Below, one piece after another: positions 47,509 through 60,276 of a stretch of 64,000 bases of DNA. This stretch comes from Enoplosus armatus. Taxonomy: Eukaryota; Chordata; Actinopteri; Centrarchiformes; Enoplosidae. The stretch spans positions 942,501 through 1,006,500 of the forward strand of contig NC_092196.1 in NCBI RefSeq assembly GCF_043641665.1, in the 5' to 3' direction. Within the stretch, counting starts at the first letter, position 1. Each line of letters starts with the position of its first letter. A program made the position numbers and the translations under genes. The notes under the pieces were generated by a model. That model was not told the DNA's origin, ran no database searches, and worked only from the letters and a program-made list of their open reading frames with translations.

Positions 47509-47655
47509 TGACCACCAATAGGCAATAAGGGGCAATACGGCCCCCGTAAAAAACCACACTATGCAGTAATATATGCCACTGGTCCAACTGCCTCCTCTTC
47601 TACTTCCTCTGACCACCAATAAACTAGTTGGTCAATTACCCCCGTGGTAAAAAAA
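47509..47655. repeat. two-copy direct repeat, GACCACCAATA ... CCCCCGT(GG)TAAAAAA
   Basis: TGACCACCAATA followed about 30 bp later by CCCCCGTAAAAAA (47509-47553) is repeated as TGACCACCAATAAAC followed by CCCCCGTGGTAAAAAA (47610-47655). The interior is diverged. It could be two ends of a small element or a local duplication. Confidence 0.5.
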
Positions 47656-50597
47656 GAAAAAAAAGAAAAGGTGGGATAGAGAGAGAGAGAGAGAGACAGA
47701 TGGGAGAAGGAAAGAGGCATGCAGACAGACAGGGAGACAGACAGGACAGAGAAGAGGCTGGAGACAGTGTGGCGCTGCAGAAATGTTTCTGTCTCAACAT
47801 GGCGTCTGCAGACCTGCAGCCTGGGATCTGAGGCTGCCCCCCCCCCCATACACACACACACACACACCCCACCCCCACCCATTCCTTTATTGCCATTCTC
47901 TCTATCTTTCTTCTCTTCTTCCATTTCCTCTCCTTGTTTATTTCCCCTCTGTTATCTCCAGCCTGCCCCACTCTGGCTCTTTATTCGGCGTCAGCGTTGC
48001 TCTCCTTGACTTCCAGTGTCTTTTTCTTTTCTTTTTTTCTCTTCCCCTCCTCTCCTCGCCTCTCCTCCGCAAACGGACAGCAGCTGGCTATTACAGCGGC
48101 GGAGGAAGTTCAGCCATGTGTTCCTGATCAAAGTTCCACATAGAAGCCCCACGGGTCGCTTCTCATGCAACGCAGCGACTCCGAGCGCTGCGCTTTAGCC
48201 CGCTACGAAACAGGGGTGATGGTCAGGTTGAGGAGCGTGGATCTGCTGCCGACTCGCTGTCCTGTCCTGCCACGCTTGACACGTCCCAAGCTCTGCTGCC
48301 CTGATTATGTAACCTCAACCGCGTGCAGTACCTCCGAGATCTCACCCCACCTTGGTGCACTGATTAGATGTTTACTGTCAGAGGGTATCTCAGAGCTGAC
48401 GTCAGCCGCAACCTGCAGGAAAGAGGAAAAACCAGTCACTTAGGTTGCAACTTGCGTCTGTAAAGAGAAATACAGAGACAACGGGGGCCATTTACTGCAG
48501 CTCTATCAGTGCATCTGATACTGATAATATTACTACAGCTTGATGTCATGTTGAATTAGTACCACAGAAAGGTATGTGATGCTTTAGGCAGGACTCAAAC
48601 ACAGACCTCGTGGATGCAGACAGGCATTTTTTTTTATTTTTTTTTATAGTACTATTATACTATGTTGGTAAAAGTACAACCGTGCACTCATTAAAAGACA
48701 AAAAGGAATATGTTTGGCTTTTTATCTCTGCCTCGCCTTGTCTAAAGGAAGTGCCCTGCCTGCGCCATCTGTCTGTTTTTTTTTGAGCGCAACAGGAAGT
48801 GGAACTGGTCAAAGACATTTCAGAAATAGAAGTCAGAAAGCTCTCACAGGAAATATTAGCATCGGCAGAGCCGCTAACATGTTTCCCACAGGCCGGAGTG
48901 ACGAGTCGTTTCTGCTCTGTTGGGGGGTTTTCATTGATTTCATTGATGCTCTCTCTCTCACGTCACTGACACCCCAGCACAACCGTTCTGACCTGTTTCA
49001 TGCGCGGTTTACAGAAATGTAAATAAAACGAATAAAATAAAAGCCCCTATTGGGGGTCAACGTATGAGAAACAATGGGAGGTATTTGATGTAATACAAAC
49101 TGGATTGTACAGTTTTGGCTGCTTGCGTGTTCGCAGTTGAACCATGGGACGTGCAGGCCGGTGTATTTCAAGTAAAAAAAAAAAAATACAGCTGCACATT
49201 TTGAGTTAGGAAAGGAGGGGAGGTGGGGGGGGGGTGCTGACAAACACAAAATGAAGGCAAGCTAAATGTCATAATAATTGGAATTCCAGTGTGTTCAAAA
49301 ATAAAGAAACACTTTACGGTCATACAGCCTATATGTTATTATTTTATTATTTGAAGAAACACAAAATTAGCATCATTTATGCTTTTTTAATCTCGCTGTT
49401 TCTGACACAGGCTTCTGAAACCAAAGAATGTGCAGCTTTAACAGAGTTCACACACAGGGAGGAATTCTTCCTCTCGCAATAATTTAATTTTAATTTATTT
49501 TTTGTTGTTGTTGAAGATCTTGGCTTTAAGGGCTCCAGAGACATTCCTCGCAGGGCCGTGAAGCTAACACACGAGGACACTGAGATGATGGTTCTCTTGC
49601 TCTCCTGCCACTATGATATGTGTGAGCTTTGCCATTAAAGACGTGCACATGATGGGGTATTTCAATAAGCTGACTCCGGTCATTTTGGACTTAACTAAAC
49701 TAACTAAATTAACTAAATAGCATAATGAATAAATAGGTTGGGTTTTTGGCAAAAGTGAAATATTCAAACAGTGCCTTTTGCCATTTACAGGACCAATTAG
49801 TATGTGTTATTCCATTATTCATCATTTAAAATGAAGTCTTATGTAGTTATGTGACAATTTTTTTAAAGACACACAATTGTACTTTTTAAACAATGCTGTT
49901 TTTTTTTTTTTTTGACTTGTCCAAAAGAGTTCAGACATGGTCTCTGCTTTAAAAAGCAAAGCGCCCACTTTGACCAACAAGATGTCCCACTAAACCTTAA
50001 CAAAAACTGGGTTGAAGTCCCTTCAACACTTTGCACACAAGTATGTAAATAAAGGTTACCATAAAAAAAAAAGTGTCCTACTTTTTTCTTTTTTTTCTTC
50101 TAAATGTTAAGAAGGCTAGTGAGTATTTCCAAAAAATTCACGACAAATCAACAGCCTGTAAACAAGCTGTGGCCTTTCGCTCAACAACATGCACAGTATG
50201 CACAGGAGAAGGAGAGAAAAACACAAAAAAGAACAAGGCCCGCACTCACCCATTAGATGAAGACCGGCGGGCTGAGTCCAAAGGACGGGGACTGGAAATC
50301 AAATTGGGGGTTTTTTAAAGCGTAAAGCGCTTCAGATTTTATATTTGAAAAAAAAACAACAAAAAAAAAAAAAGTAAAAAAGTATAATCAAATATCCAGT
50401 CTGCTCGGTCCTCCTCCTCCTCCTCTTCCTCCTCTCCTCGTCTGCTCGGGCCTTGAATCCTCCGGTTGCGGCCGGTAACGCGCACCTCATGTTCAATGTA
50501 AAGCTCCGAAGTTAGATGTTTGTTTGTTTTTCTTTCTGTCGGAAAAGTCTGCCACACAGGAATCAAACTGAGCAACCCCTTTTTTTTTGTTTTGTTT

Positions 50598-50602
<5 letters not shown>

Positions 50603-50658
<56 letters not shown>
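50603..50658. repeat. (GT)n microsatellite
   Basis: About 28 GT units without interruption, among the longest dinucleotide arrays in the window. Confidence 0.95.
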
Positions 50659-50659
<1 letters not shown>

Positions 50660-50890
50660 CGCCTGGAGCTCCAAAAACGCTGATGTGTCGATGATTTATC
50701 ACACTGATGTCCCGTTAAACTGTCCTCACTCCACTTTGTCCCCAAGACGCAACACAAGGCCGGATGTGAGAAGTTTGAGGTGGTAACTGACGTCATATTT
50801 GCTAGACTGTAGTCTTTTGAACAACTGCCTGATCTCGGGCCAGCCGGCCGGCGCTACAGCTCCACAAGCCTTGTGTGTAAACCGTGTGTG

Positions 50891-51590
50891 TGTGTGTGTG
50901 TGCGTCCAACGTGTGAAAGGTTTGTAAAACTGCGGCTACAAAAAGGGGGGCAGACACTGCACGCTCAGTGGATTGCAACTCACACCATCCTCTTCCTCAT
51001 CCTCTCCCCGTGCGTCCCAGCTTCCCGCATATCCGAGCCGGAGGGTGTGTGTGTGTGTGTGGGGGGGGGGGCTCTCCTCGCGTCGGGTGCTGAGGTGCCT
51101 TCCAGTTTGCGCCTCTCTGCTTCTTCCACCTTCTTCCACCTCCGGTTTCTCGGCGCTCTCGCTGGTCTCGAGGCGGCGCTGTCGGGTCAGGTTAGGCCAC
51201 ACGCCGAGGAGGGAGCAGCAGACCCCGGGAGCTGCCTTGGAGCTTCTCGGGCCGAGAAACCACGTCGCCGAAGGTCGCTTCTGACCGGGCGCCGGGCTCA
51301 TCTGGAGAGGACGGAAGGAGAGACAGACGGCGGCAACATGCTGATGCATCACAGCTTATCATTTCTTACCAAAAGAGAGATGAAAAACAAGTAGTAGTGA
51401 TTTTATAAAGGAAACTACTTGTGTCTCTGACCGGGATGAATCCTGCAAATCCACTTTTCAGGAGTGAAAGAAAAGATTTCTAATTTTTTGGGGTGAAAAA
51501 AGACATTTAAACAACGTAAAATGGAATATATATATTTATAGTTGTGTCAGCATTGGATTAATAACTGTTTTTTTTTTCTCTGTTTCAGCT

Positions 51591-51634
<44 letters not shown>

Positions 51635-51752
51635 GCAGTGAGAAAGCTACTAATAATTACAACAATGGTAACTAGTATGATTCTGATTCTTTGGCAATTT
51701 CAACATTTCCGGAAGTAAATGAGCAGCAATTCTTCAAGGCCAGCAAACACTG

Positions 51753-51808
<56 letters not shown>

Positions 51809-52228
51809 GGTCCTATGTGAATATAACATTTTCATGCAATGAAACGTGAATGTTACTTCTTTTTTTATTTTCGGTTTTAAACGAACTGTGTATAGCAGAC
51901 TACAGTGTTATATTTCGACATGTTGAAGCTGCGGCACATGTTGTACACTTTAAGACATTTTATTTCCTCCTGTTTTTATTTCGGAAGTGTCGTTTGTTTT
52001 TACTGAGGAAGGCTGTGTAAAAAATTTTTTTTTAAAAAAAGCATGAACGCATGCAACAATTTAAGAGTAATACTGACGATGGAGAAACAATATTATATTG
52101 TAAATATAGATTCTGCTTGAATCGTAGTGTTTGGTAAGTATTATTTCGATTAGCCTATATGTAGTATTATTTACCACACAACGCTGATTGTTTATTCTTT
52201 TAAGTATTTAACACTAAATGTCTGATTC

Positions 52229-52267
<39 letters not shown>

Positions 52268-53082
52268 CAGACATACGTAGTTACGTCACGACTGCTCTCT
52301 AATCAGATCTGGCAGATCAGTATCAACATTTCCATCTCCGGTTTGGAATATTCAAACATTTCAATATCGCGCAGAACTGCGACAAACGCATAAAAAAAAA
52401 AAAAGGTATGACGAGATAGGGGGGAAAAAAAACAAACAACGAATTTCCAATGACCAGATGACAAAAGAAAGAAAAATCGCCGGTACTGACGTCCACAGAG
52501 CGCGAGCCGTTGCAGGCCCGCGTGCCTGCGTTTGTCCAAATGACGTTGTCATTTCGGCATCACTTTGAGAGCCAATGATAGTAATATAATATCAGAACTT
52601 ATGGCATCTTATGGCAGAAAAACCGCATTATGCACTGAGGTGCACGGGCCTTTGCAGCCTCCTGTCTGTCCCTGTCTGCAGAGTGTGAGCGGCTTTTTGC
52701 TCCGTAGTTAGCCAGGAAACCGTTCGGCCTCTTTACCCCCCCCCCCCCCCTCTCTCTAATATCGAAACCTCAAATTTACGTTGCTTTGTATTTTGACAGA
52801 CTCCGGTCGTTTTAAAACCGAAAAACCTATAGTTTAATAATCACAATTTACGATGACACCCCCCCCCCCCTCTCTCTCTCTCTCTCATCCCACTGAGCAG
52901 ATTGGATTTCAACATGGCATCTCTGCTTTCTGTCCCACATCACGCGGACCTCAGGTTGTGTGTTGAGGGAGCGCATAAATAACTGTACAACACGCGCAGC
53001 GGAGGAGGATCATATGCGCCCCGTTTATGGCTTCTAACTCCCCGGATTTAGCGAGCCTCACTCGGCCCGGGCGGATACAAGT

Positions 53083-53117
<35 letters not shown>

Positions 53118-53830
53118 GAGATGTTATTTCAGTCCTATGTTGCACGTCGGTCACGGTGTTGTAAAGCAGCGGAGATGCTACTCTTTATCAAACTATTATT
53201 TTCACCTTTGCATCGCTTCCCCCCCCCCCATTTTTGTTTTCCTGACTCAGAGCAGCTGCAAAGGTTAACACGCTTTTTTAAAAATGTCACCTCACTCGTG
53301 TCGGGCTTTTCAGCTTTAACAACATCCGAAAACACGCACCCTCATTTGGGGGGGGGGGGGGGGGCATTCAGTTTGGTCCCCCTACGTGGCTTAAATAAAG
53401 AAATACAAAATACATTTTTCATGTAAAAACAAAGAATAAATAAAGATAAACACACTGCTGTCCTCTAAACTATAATACAATAATAATAATAATATTATAT
53501 AAATTCTGTAATAATTAGCAGAAGCACTGAACAGAGTTCGGCTTTAAGAATTTAAACAGAAACATTTGTAGAGTTTTTGGAGGCTGCGTTGTGGACAAAG
53601 TCAGTAGCTGCAAAGTGCTGAATTGAATTGACTTGTTTTGTCCATATGATGAAATCCACTCAAGAGCCCACTGTTGTCTTTAGTTTCACTGCTAATTTAA
53701 CAGTTCAAGTCGTCATTCGGCGCCTGTACTTTAGAAGGAAAGGCTGAGCCGGACAGCCGCGAAATAGTTCCCTCCGGTTTGCGTGCAGAAAGCAGGCGAG
53801 AAGAAGTGGGGCCAAACACCGCCGCGTTTG

Positions 53831-53865
<35 letters not shown>

Positions 53866-56543
53866 GGGGGGGGGGGGGTACTAAAGTTTGTCACACCACA
53901 ACAGGCCCGGTCTCGCCCGGCCTTTCCTGTCCGGCTGCTGCACACGGGAAGAGGGCAATTCAGCCCTGGCGGAGCAATAAAAATCATTCCAGGGAGGTGA
54001 GAGAGAGAGAGAGAGGCCCTCTTTGTCGTTAAGAGCCCCCGCCATAAACACGAAATAAAGGGAAGAAGTCAGGGAGACAGTGTGAGGCAGACAGGAAAGA
54101 GGGACAGAGGAGTCGAACCTTGCCTCGCCTCCAGACCGAACAGCCAGGTGGGCTCCGCGGGGCACTGCGGCCCCTCTTTCCTGTTTCAGCTTGGCCGCTC
54201 CGCGTCCAACTCCATTTGTCGTTTTCGGAGTCTCCTCCCCCTTTCACTTCTCTTCAGCCCTTTCTTCCTCCATCCATCCCGCCCCCCCCCCCCCCTTCCG
54301 TGCCCCTTTCACCCACTTTCTCTCATTCCTTTTATTGTCTTCCCTCCCTGCCGTCCGCATCCCTGGCCTCGTCTCTCCCTCTTCTTTTAATCTTTCGTTT
54401 CTTCAGCTTTTTCTTTGCCCTTGTCTGCCAACCCTGTCATCCTCTCTCCTCCTTCCCAGTCTTTCTCCCTACCTCCCGTTTGCGGTCCCCGGTGCACACC
54501 GGCCCGCTCTCCCCGGATCAGACCGTCCTCCTCCTCCGCGCTGCAGCTGTCTCTGCGCCTGTCTTGGACCGGATCCTCTTGCCGTCTTTCCCGGAGCATC
54601 AGCAGCACCCCTTCAGTCCTCCTGCCTCCTCTTCGGCTTCGGCGATAAAAACCGGCTGCCATCATTCATAACGGGCCGCTCTCGTCCACGAGGAGGTCCA
54701 CTGGGAAGAACGGGAGCGCGGTGGGAGCGAGACGGGACGCCCTCGTGGACTTTAAACCTGGGGAGGTTCGTCGCAGATGTGAGGGTGAAAGGACTTCAGT
54801 CCCCGAAACCGGACCCACCCTGGGAGAAGCATCCGCGACCACCGTGGTGGTGATGACGCGGTGGCTCGGCGGTCAGGCTGCTGAAACCGGGCGCGTTGCA
54901 GGCGGCAGTCTGGACCTGAGCTGCCGGTTCGGTTCCTGAGTGATGTGAGATGGAGGAGGAGGAGGAGGAGGAGAGTGTGGTGGAGGAAGGAGGAAGAAGA
55001 GGAGGTGGAGAGAGAGGGGGGGGGGGGTTCTTTTTGTTGGAATGCTGAGAAAAGTGAACACGTGCGTTACTCTCATCCAGAAGCGGGAACGTGTTTTGGT
55101 GGAGGCTCTGCGGTAACGGCTACATCTCGTGCCCACCTGGAGGCGGCGGACATTGGGGTGGGGGGTTAGGTCGTGCTGCTACTGCTGCTAAGGAGGATGT
55201 TGGAGAGGCGGGAGGGTTAACGGAGATGCACGTTCACTGTGTGTGTGTGTTGCGCATTTGCGAAGAGGAGGGGGGGGGGGCATGTTTTGGGTTGATGGGG
55301 GTCAAGACAGGCTTTGGCTGGAAATGCTTCCTGTTGGGCGGCCAATGGCAGTCTGGGGTTCACGGGCAGGCCACGCCCCCCCCCCCCCCCCAGCTATGGG
55401 CTTTCTATATATATATCTTTTTTTTATTCATAATGGGAACGTCGACTACAGGCTCCATTAAAACGCTCTCTGTCCATATTTCACCGCAGCTTCAAACGAG
55501 AACCAGAGTCTGTAAGCAGGGGGGGGGGGGGGGGGGGGGCAGCCCGACTCCCAAGCTGCATCCAATTACAGTCCGGTTCTACGCGGCAGCCCGCTGAGGA
55601 ATTTCCCCTCCGATTAGGCCCTGCGCGTCGCCCTGAGAGAGCGGACGAAGCAGCATTTTCTTACGTTCCTGAGGGGGGGGGGGGGGGGGGGGGTGCGCGG
55701 CGGGAGTTCCGTTTTAATCTCGCGGAAACATGAGAAGAAAATCATCATTCCGTGTTCACTCCCCCCCGGTTGACAGCGCATGCTGCCCCGCGAGCCTCTA
55801 AAAACACCACTACCTCACATCGACTGAAATAAATGAAATTCAGATGTAAACTGCTCATCATCATCTTTCTTTTTCTTTTTTTTGTGTTGTAACAATGTTA
55901 GTTTGTTCGTTTGTGTTTTTTTCGAAACGGGGCCTGAGACTTCCAGAAGAAGAAAGAGGAGGACACGAGGGGACTGACGCGCTCTTGTGTTCGCTCACTT
56001 GACCGAACCGGGAATGTGACGGGGCCGGACGCAGTGCACCACTTGCGCCTGCAGGTGTCGCTGTTTCCCCCCCACTCTCTGACACACGTCTCCCAGTTCA
56101 ACTCTATACCCGCCTCTTGAGCTCGCACTCGCAGTACAAATATGTGACATTGATGCTTTTGCACGCGGGGAATTGTGCGAGTCAGTGTGAACAAATTATG
56201 CAAAAGATCAATAGGGCTTCTGTTGAAAGCAGAAGGATGCAGCTATTTATCCTAAAAGGCTAGACTCAATGCTACGGAGGTTAAGAGCTGTCAAAAGAAA
56301 AAAAGCTCTGATTAAAAATACATTTTAAAATAGCGCTCCATAAACCCACGGTGACCTGATCATTTATTAAAGGTGAAACCAGAACTCACCATACATCCTG
56401 CATTCATTCCCTGCCACCACCAGATTCAACTGGTGAAGCAAAACCCTGGTGTTGTGCTGACGTTGGGTCACTTCCTCATTGTTTGGGGTCCATTGCATGT
56501 AAAAAACAAATAACACAGTTATTATTTTTTTTCCCATCATATG
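50891..56543. other. distal 5' region, GC-rich islands without recognised genes
   Basis: Moderately GC- and CpG-rich blocks at about 51070-51320 and 54110-54960 have open frames, but these are pyrimidine-rich or low complexity and match nothing I recognise. Repeats: (CT)n plus (CA)n 51592-51634, (GT)n plus (GA)n 51758-51808, (TTA)n 52229-52267, C runs near 52737-52750 and 52859-52870, (GT)n 53083-53115, G runs near 53348-53364 and 53862-53878, C runs 54283-54296 and 55376-55392, and G runs 55519-55539 and 55673-55693. Confidence 0.4.
52229..52267. repeat. (TTA)n microsatellite
   Basis: About 13 trinucleotide units, uninterrupted. Confidence 0.95.
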
Positions 56544-57103
56544 TACAGTGCTTAACAAATGTATTAGCCCACCACCCAGTGTGAGGTGTTTGCCCCCGCT
56601 GCCCTAAATGCAAATTACAGTATTGCTGATGACCAAAATATCTGATGTTTCTGTAATGGTTAATCCACCAGTATGTGCAAGCCAAGCTCTTTAATCAAAA
56701 TGATCTCTTTAATGCTAAAATATAATTATTGTTGTTATCCATGAATTCTCCAATTTACTGTTTTACAAAAAAAGCAGAAAGAAAATATTAAAGCACATTA
56801 TTATTTTTTGATTGAGATGTTATTATTACAGTTATTTACTTGCATTCCTGAACAGAAACATTTGTTTTAGTGGTTGCAAAGAATGCAAGCTGTTATCAGG
56901 GCCAAAGGAGGTCATACAGAATATTAAGATTTCTGGTTAATATATGTGAATAAGGACTATTTAGTTGTTCCAGTTTGTTATTTGCCTAATAAATAACAAT
57001 ACAATTTTTTTAGTTTGAAACAAGTTTTTGACAGATTTCTAAAATATTTGTGTTTTCTCGTTTTTATGACAGGTGGTCTAATACATTTGTTAAGCACTGT
57101 GTA
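56544..57103 (+). mobile_element. internally deleted Tc1/mariner-like element
   Basis: The left end is CAGTGCTTAACAAATGTATT followed by AGCCCACC. The right end is GGTGGTCTAATACATTTGTT followed by AAGCACTG, its near-perfect reverse complement. Both are bordered by TA, the Tc1/mariner target, with a 2-bp offset at the right border. Inside, on the plus strand at 56886-56927, the reading QAVIRAKGGHTEY-stop matches the C-terminal tail typical of Tc1-type transposases (KAKGGHT). An in-frame stop lies shortly upstream and the catalytic domain is absent, so this is a dead deletion derivative of about 560 bp. Confidence 0.85.
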
Positions 57104-57547
57104 TATATATATTTTATCTTTTCTTCTAAATCATATTAAACCCAACATATAAAACGAGTCCTGAAGTGGCAACTCATCTCTGCGACACGAACCGGACGTG
57201 CACATTTGATGAAGGTTACAAACAGCCTCCAGGAATGACCTTAAAGCGTGCCTTATGTGAACAAACACACATTCCCTGTGCGTGTGTGTGTGCGTGTGTC
57301 TAAAAGTTGTTCCCGGGACTGAGTGCTGTTTACGGCCTTCCGTCAACACCACGCAGTCACAGATGCAGAGCTAATGCGCGGTTGTCGCCAGTCGGTGTTT
57401 AAGGAAAAAGTCACATCGGGGTGAAGTCGAACGGTAATTGATGATCACACCAGCACCTGTCTTGGATCAAGTTCTCTTGGAAGACAGATTTGCCAGAAAT
57501 ACCCTGCATGAGCTGAATGAAATGTTTGCTACATGTGAAGCCCAGAT

Positions 57548-57548
<1 letters not shown>

Positions 57549-57600
<52 letters not shown>
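57549..57600. repeat. (AT)n microsatellite
   Basis: About 26 alternating AT units, uninterrupted. Confidence 0.95.
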
Positions 57601-57601
<1 letters not shown>

Positions 57602-58139
57602 CGCACACATGGTGTCCAGATATAGGCCTTTAATACTTATCACATGTCACTTTTAGGAAAAAATCCGGCTACCACTGTAACTTCACGATGATGACTCGGG
57701 TCTGTCTGTCTGTCTGAGAAGCTGGCACATCACCAAATTAGGCAGGAGATTCCCCCCCCCCCCCAGCGACTCACCGTGTTCGGAGGCTGCCGCAGGCGGG
57801 ACTCCGCGGCGGGCCGGAGAGGCTCTCTCCCACGGTCTGTCTGCGCTGTATGCCTCGGCAGCGTCAGCCCGTCGGTCCCGGTTCTGCTTCGCCGCAGGTC
57901 TCCGATGAGCTTTGACGTAAAGTCCAGGGCCTGGATTACTGCCCCCCCCCCCCCCCCCCCCCCCCCGCTGTAAAACCTTGTGTGTGTGTGTGTGTGTGTG
58001 CATAACAAGATGTGGAGAGAGTTCTGCTTTCAAATGCATTCCAATAATCCCTCTCTCTCTCTCGCGCTCTCTTTCATTCTTTCACACACACATATCTCCC
58101 TCTACATCCTCCTGTCCACGTTTTTGCACCCCCCCCCCC

Positions 58140-58172
<33 letters not shown>

Positions 58173-58271
58173 TTCTCTGACTTTCCCATAATTATAAACA
58201 GAGGAAGAACACACACACACACACACAATTCTGCAAATGGTGGACCACCGCCCACCCCTGCCTACCGTCCA

Positions 58272-58300
58272 CCCCCCCCCCCCCCCCCCCCCCCCCCCCC
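58272..58300. repeat. poly-C tract, 29 nt
   Basis: An uninterrupted C run; a 25-nt C run is only about 300 bp away (57942-57966). Confidence 0.95.
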
Positions 58301-58406
58301 AGTCATGCTCGTATAACCGGTTACCATGACAACTGGGCCCCAGATCGCTGTAAAGTTTTACAGCACAGAAAGAGGCCCGAAACTCCCACTCTGCCTCTTT
58401 TTTTTC

Positions 58407-58444
<38 letters not shown>

Positions 58445-59829
58445 AGTGTAGTGTGTGTGTGTGTCAGTGTGAGGAAGGATAAATGGAATCCATGTCAAAA
58501 CAGATCTCTCTCTCTCTCTCTCTCTCTCTCCTTCTCGTGCCTTCAGAAGTTGTTTTCCATAAAACGAGTCGCGGGGGAATTGAGGCATTTCTTTTCTTTA
58601 TTTATTTATTTATTTTTATTAAATCGGAGCAGTGAGCGCATTAGGAGGATTAAAGCGCATTTATGGAGCTGGATTTGCATTTCTTACGGGTGCAGACGCG
58701 CGCGGCCCTCGGTGACCTTGCCGCGGCCTGAAGGTCGAGGTCGGTTCGGTTCGAAACGGAGCTCCACTGTTCCCTTCCCCCTTGTCTCACCGAGCGCATC
58801 CGATGGCCTAACCCCCCCCCCCCAGGTCCAAGAGGACTTGTGCATCTATTAACCTGATCAGCGACACTTAAAACTGATCAAACCCTTCTTTTTGTTTGGA
58901 CATAATGCTGCAGGTGAGTGTGAAACAGAGAGACTAATACCTGATTCATAATTAAACAGTGTCCATACTTTCGTTGCATCATTGAGTCTTTATGCCTCTG
59001 AATAAAAAGCATAATCTCACATTGCCCACTGAATTACATCATCTTTTATTATTGATCTGCCATCATTGTTTTCATCAGGCTTGACTCACTTCTGCGTGTC
59101 AGTGAACTGCACATGACAGTGCCTCCACAGCTACTTAGACTTTTGCCTCTGTAAGTGACAGTTGTGGAAGAATTATTATTATTATTATTTAGAATTATTG
59201 GCAACAGTTATGGTGCAGTATGGTACTCTAAATTAGTTACCAAGGAAGGTGAGAGAACATAGACTTGGATGGTGAGTTATGGGAAACTAGACTTGGAGAT
59301 GAGGTAATGACGAATCCTTATTTTACCCCAAGTTAAAAAAAAATGGTGCATCATATTGAGAAGTCTGAAACAAATCTTTTTCCTCATCACATTACAGATG
59401 CATGGGTTCAATTGATGCTGCATAAGGATTTTGCGCAAAATGTCAGCGAGTCAAAAAGAGACAATTTGTACATGAATTTGGCCTTAAAACGGTTTGCAGA
59501 CAGTGATGAAGACAGAGTAAAGCAGGGCAAGTCATGCAACATTCCTGCAGTATTACACATTTCAACTGAACACTCATGGAGTTTAAGGTCAAGGATGTTA
59601 AAATAATTCATAATCAAATTACTACAACGGTTGATTTTTGATGTACAACACACCACACACATCTCTCTCTCTATATATATATAGATATGTTTCTATAGAG
59701 ATGTAGCCTATATACATGTATTGCAGTTGTTTATCAGAACTGCTGCATTAACACGTAAGCAGTAGACGGAGCTTATTTGAACAACTTTAGCTGCTCAAGT
59801 TTGATTTTATAAGTCAATCACATGTTTTT

Positions 59830-59972
59830 CATGTAAAATGCAAAAACGTAATTTGTCAGATGTAAAAAATGTAGCCGTTGAATGTGATGGTGAGTAGTGT
59901 AAAGTGACATAAATTCCCAAGCAATGTACATCTGCATCAAAAAGTTGTACCTAAGCAGAGTGCTTGAGTAAC
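59830..59972 (-). mobile_element. diverged teleost MITE fragment (same family as 42344)
   Basis: GTCAGATGTAAAAAATGTAG, GTAGTGTAAAGTGACATAAA, AATGTACATCTGCATC and GTACCTAAGCAGAGTGCTTG followed by AGTAAC resemble the complement-side terminal half of the ACTTGAGTA-type family. It is a non-coding fragment; its orientation is opposite to the copy at 42.3 kb. Confidence 0.5.
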
Positions 59973-60248
59973 GGGAAGAAAGAAGAAGACGTGAAGAAGG
60001 TCTCGTCCAGAAAAGGAACGTTCATCCTCTTCCTCCTAATCCTCCGCGCCACATGTCGTGCAAGCTCATTCCTCTCCCAAAGCCAGATGTTTGCGTCTGG
60101 ACATGTGGTTTTGTCTGAAAGAGCGGAGTCACAACTGCAGAGATACTCCGCTGCACTGCCAAATATCTCTCCTCTTCAATTATTGCAACATTTTCAGGAA
60201 TGCGAATGCTGGGGGAAGAAATCGGGATCAGTCACAGTGGGTTCAGTC

Positions 60249-60276
60249 GGGGGGGGGGGGGGGGGGGGGGGGGGGG
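60249..60276. repeat. poly-G tract, 28 nt
   Basis: An uninterrupted G run, the longest on this strand in the window. Confidence 0.95.

Larger units (their letters stand above)
46171..50890. other. distal 5' region, no gene recognised
   Basis: No gene is supported. It holds a C run (about 46424-46442), further AAGCTAAC fragments near 46240, a two-copy direct repeat (47509-47655), GA and CA tracts near 47680-47870, CT-rich sequence at 47890-48060 and a long (GT)n at 50603-50658. No homeobox, such as hoxb10a or hoxb13a, was found on either strand. Confidence 0.45.
57104..59829. other. distal 5' region, repeat-rich, no gene
   Basis: No gene is recognised. It holds (AT)n 57549-57600, poly-C runs 57942-57966 (25 nt) and 58272-58300 (29 nt), several (CA)n/(GT)n tracts (57978-58000, 58141-58171, 58413-58443), (CT)n 58505-58530, and ordinary AT-rich sequence after 58850. 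Confidence 0.5.

Noticed and set aside
54191..54853. 220-codon open frame on the plus strand in a pyrimidine-rich, GC-rich block
   Set aside because: Ser/Pro/Phe/Leu-rich composition follows from CT-rich DNA. No family, splice structure or conserved motif is visible.
59343..59606. 87-codon open frame in AT-rich unique sequence
   Set aside because: It has a non-repetitive composition but no recognised domain, no neighbours and no splice partner. It is about the length expected by chance.
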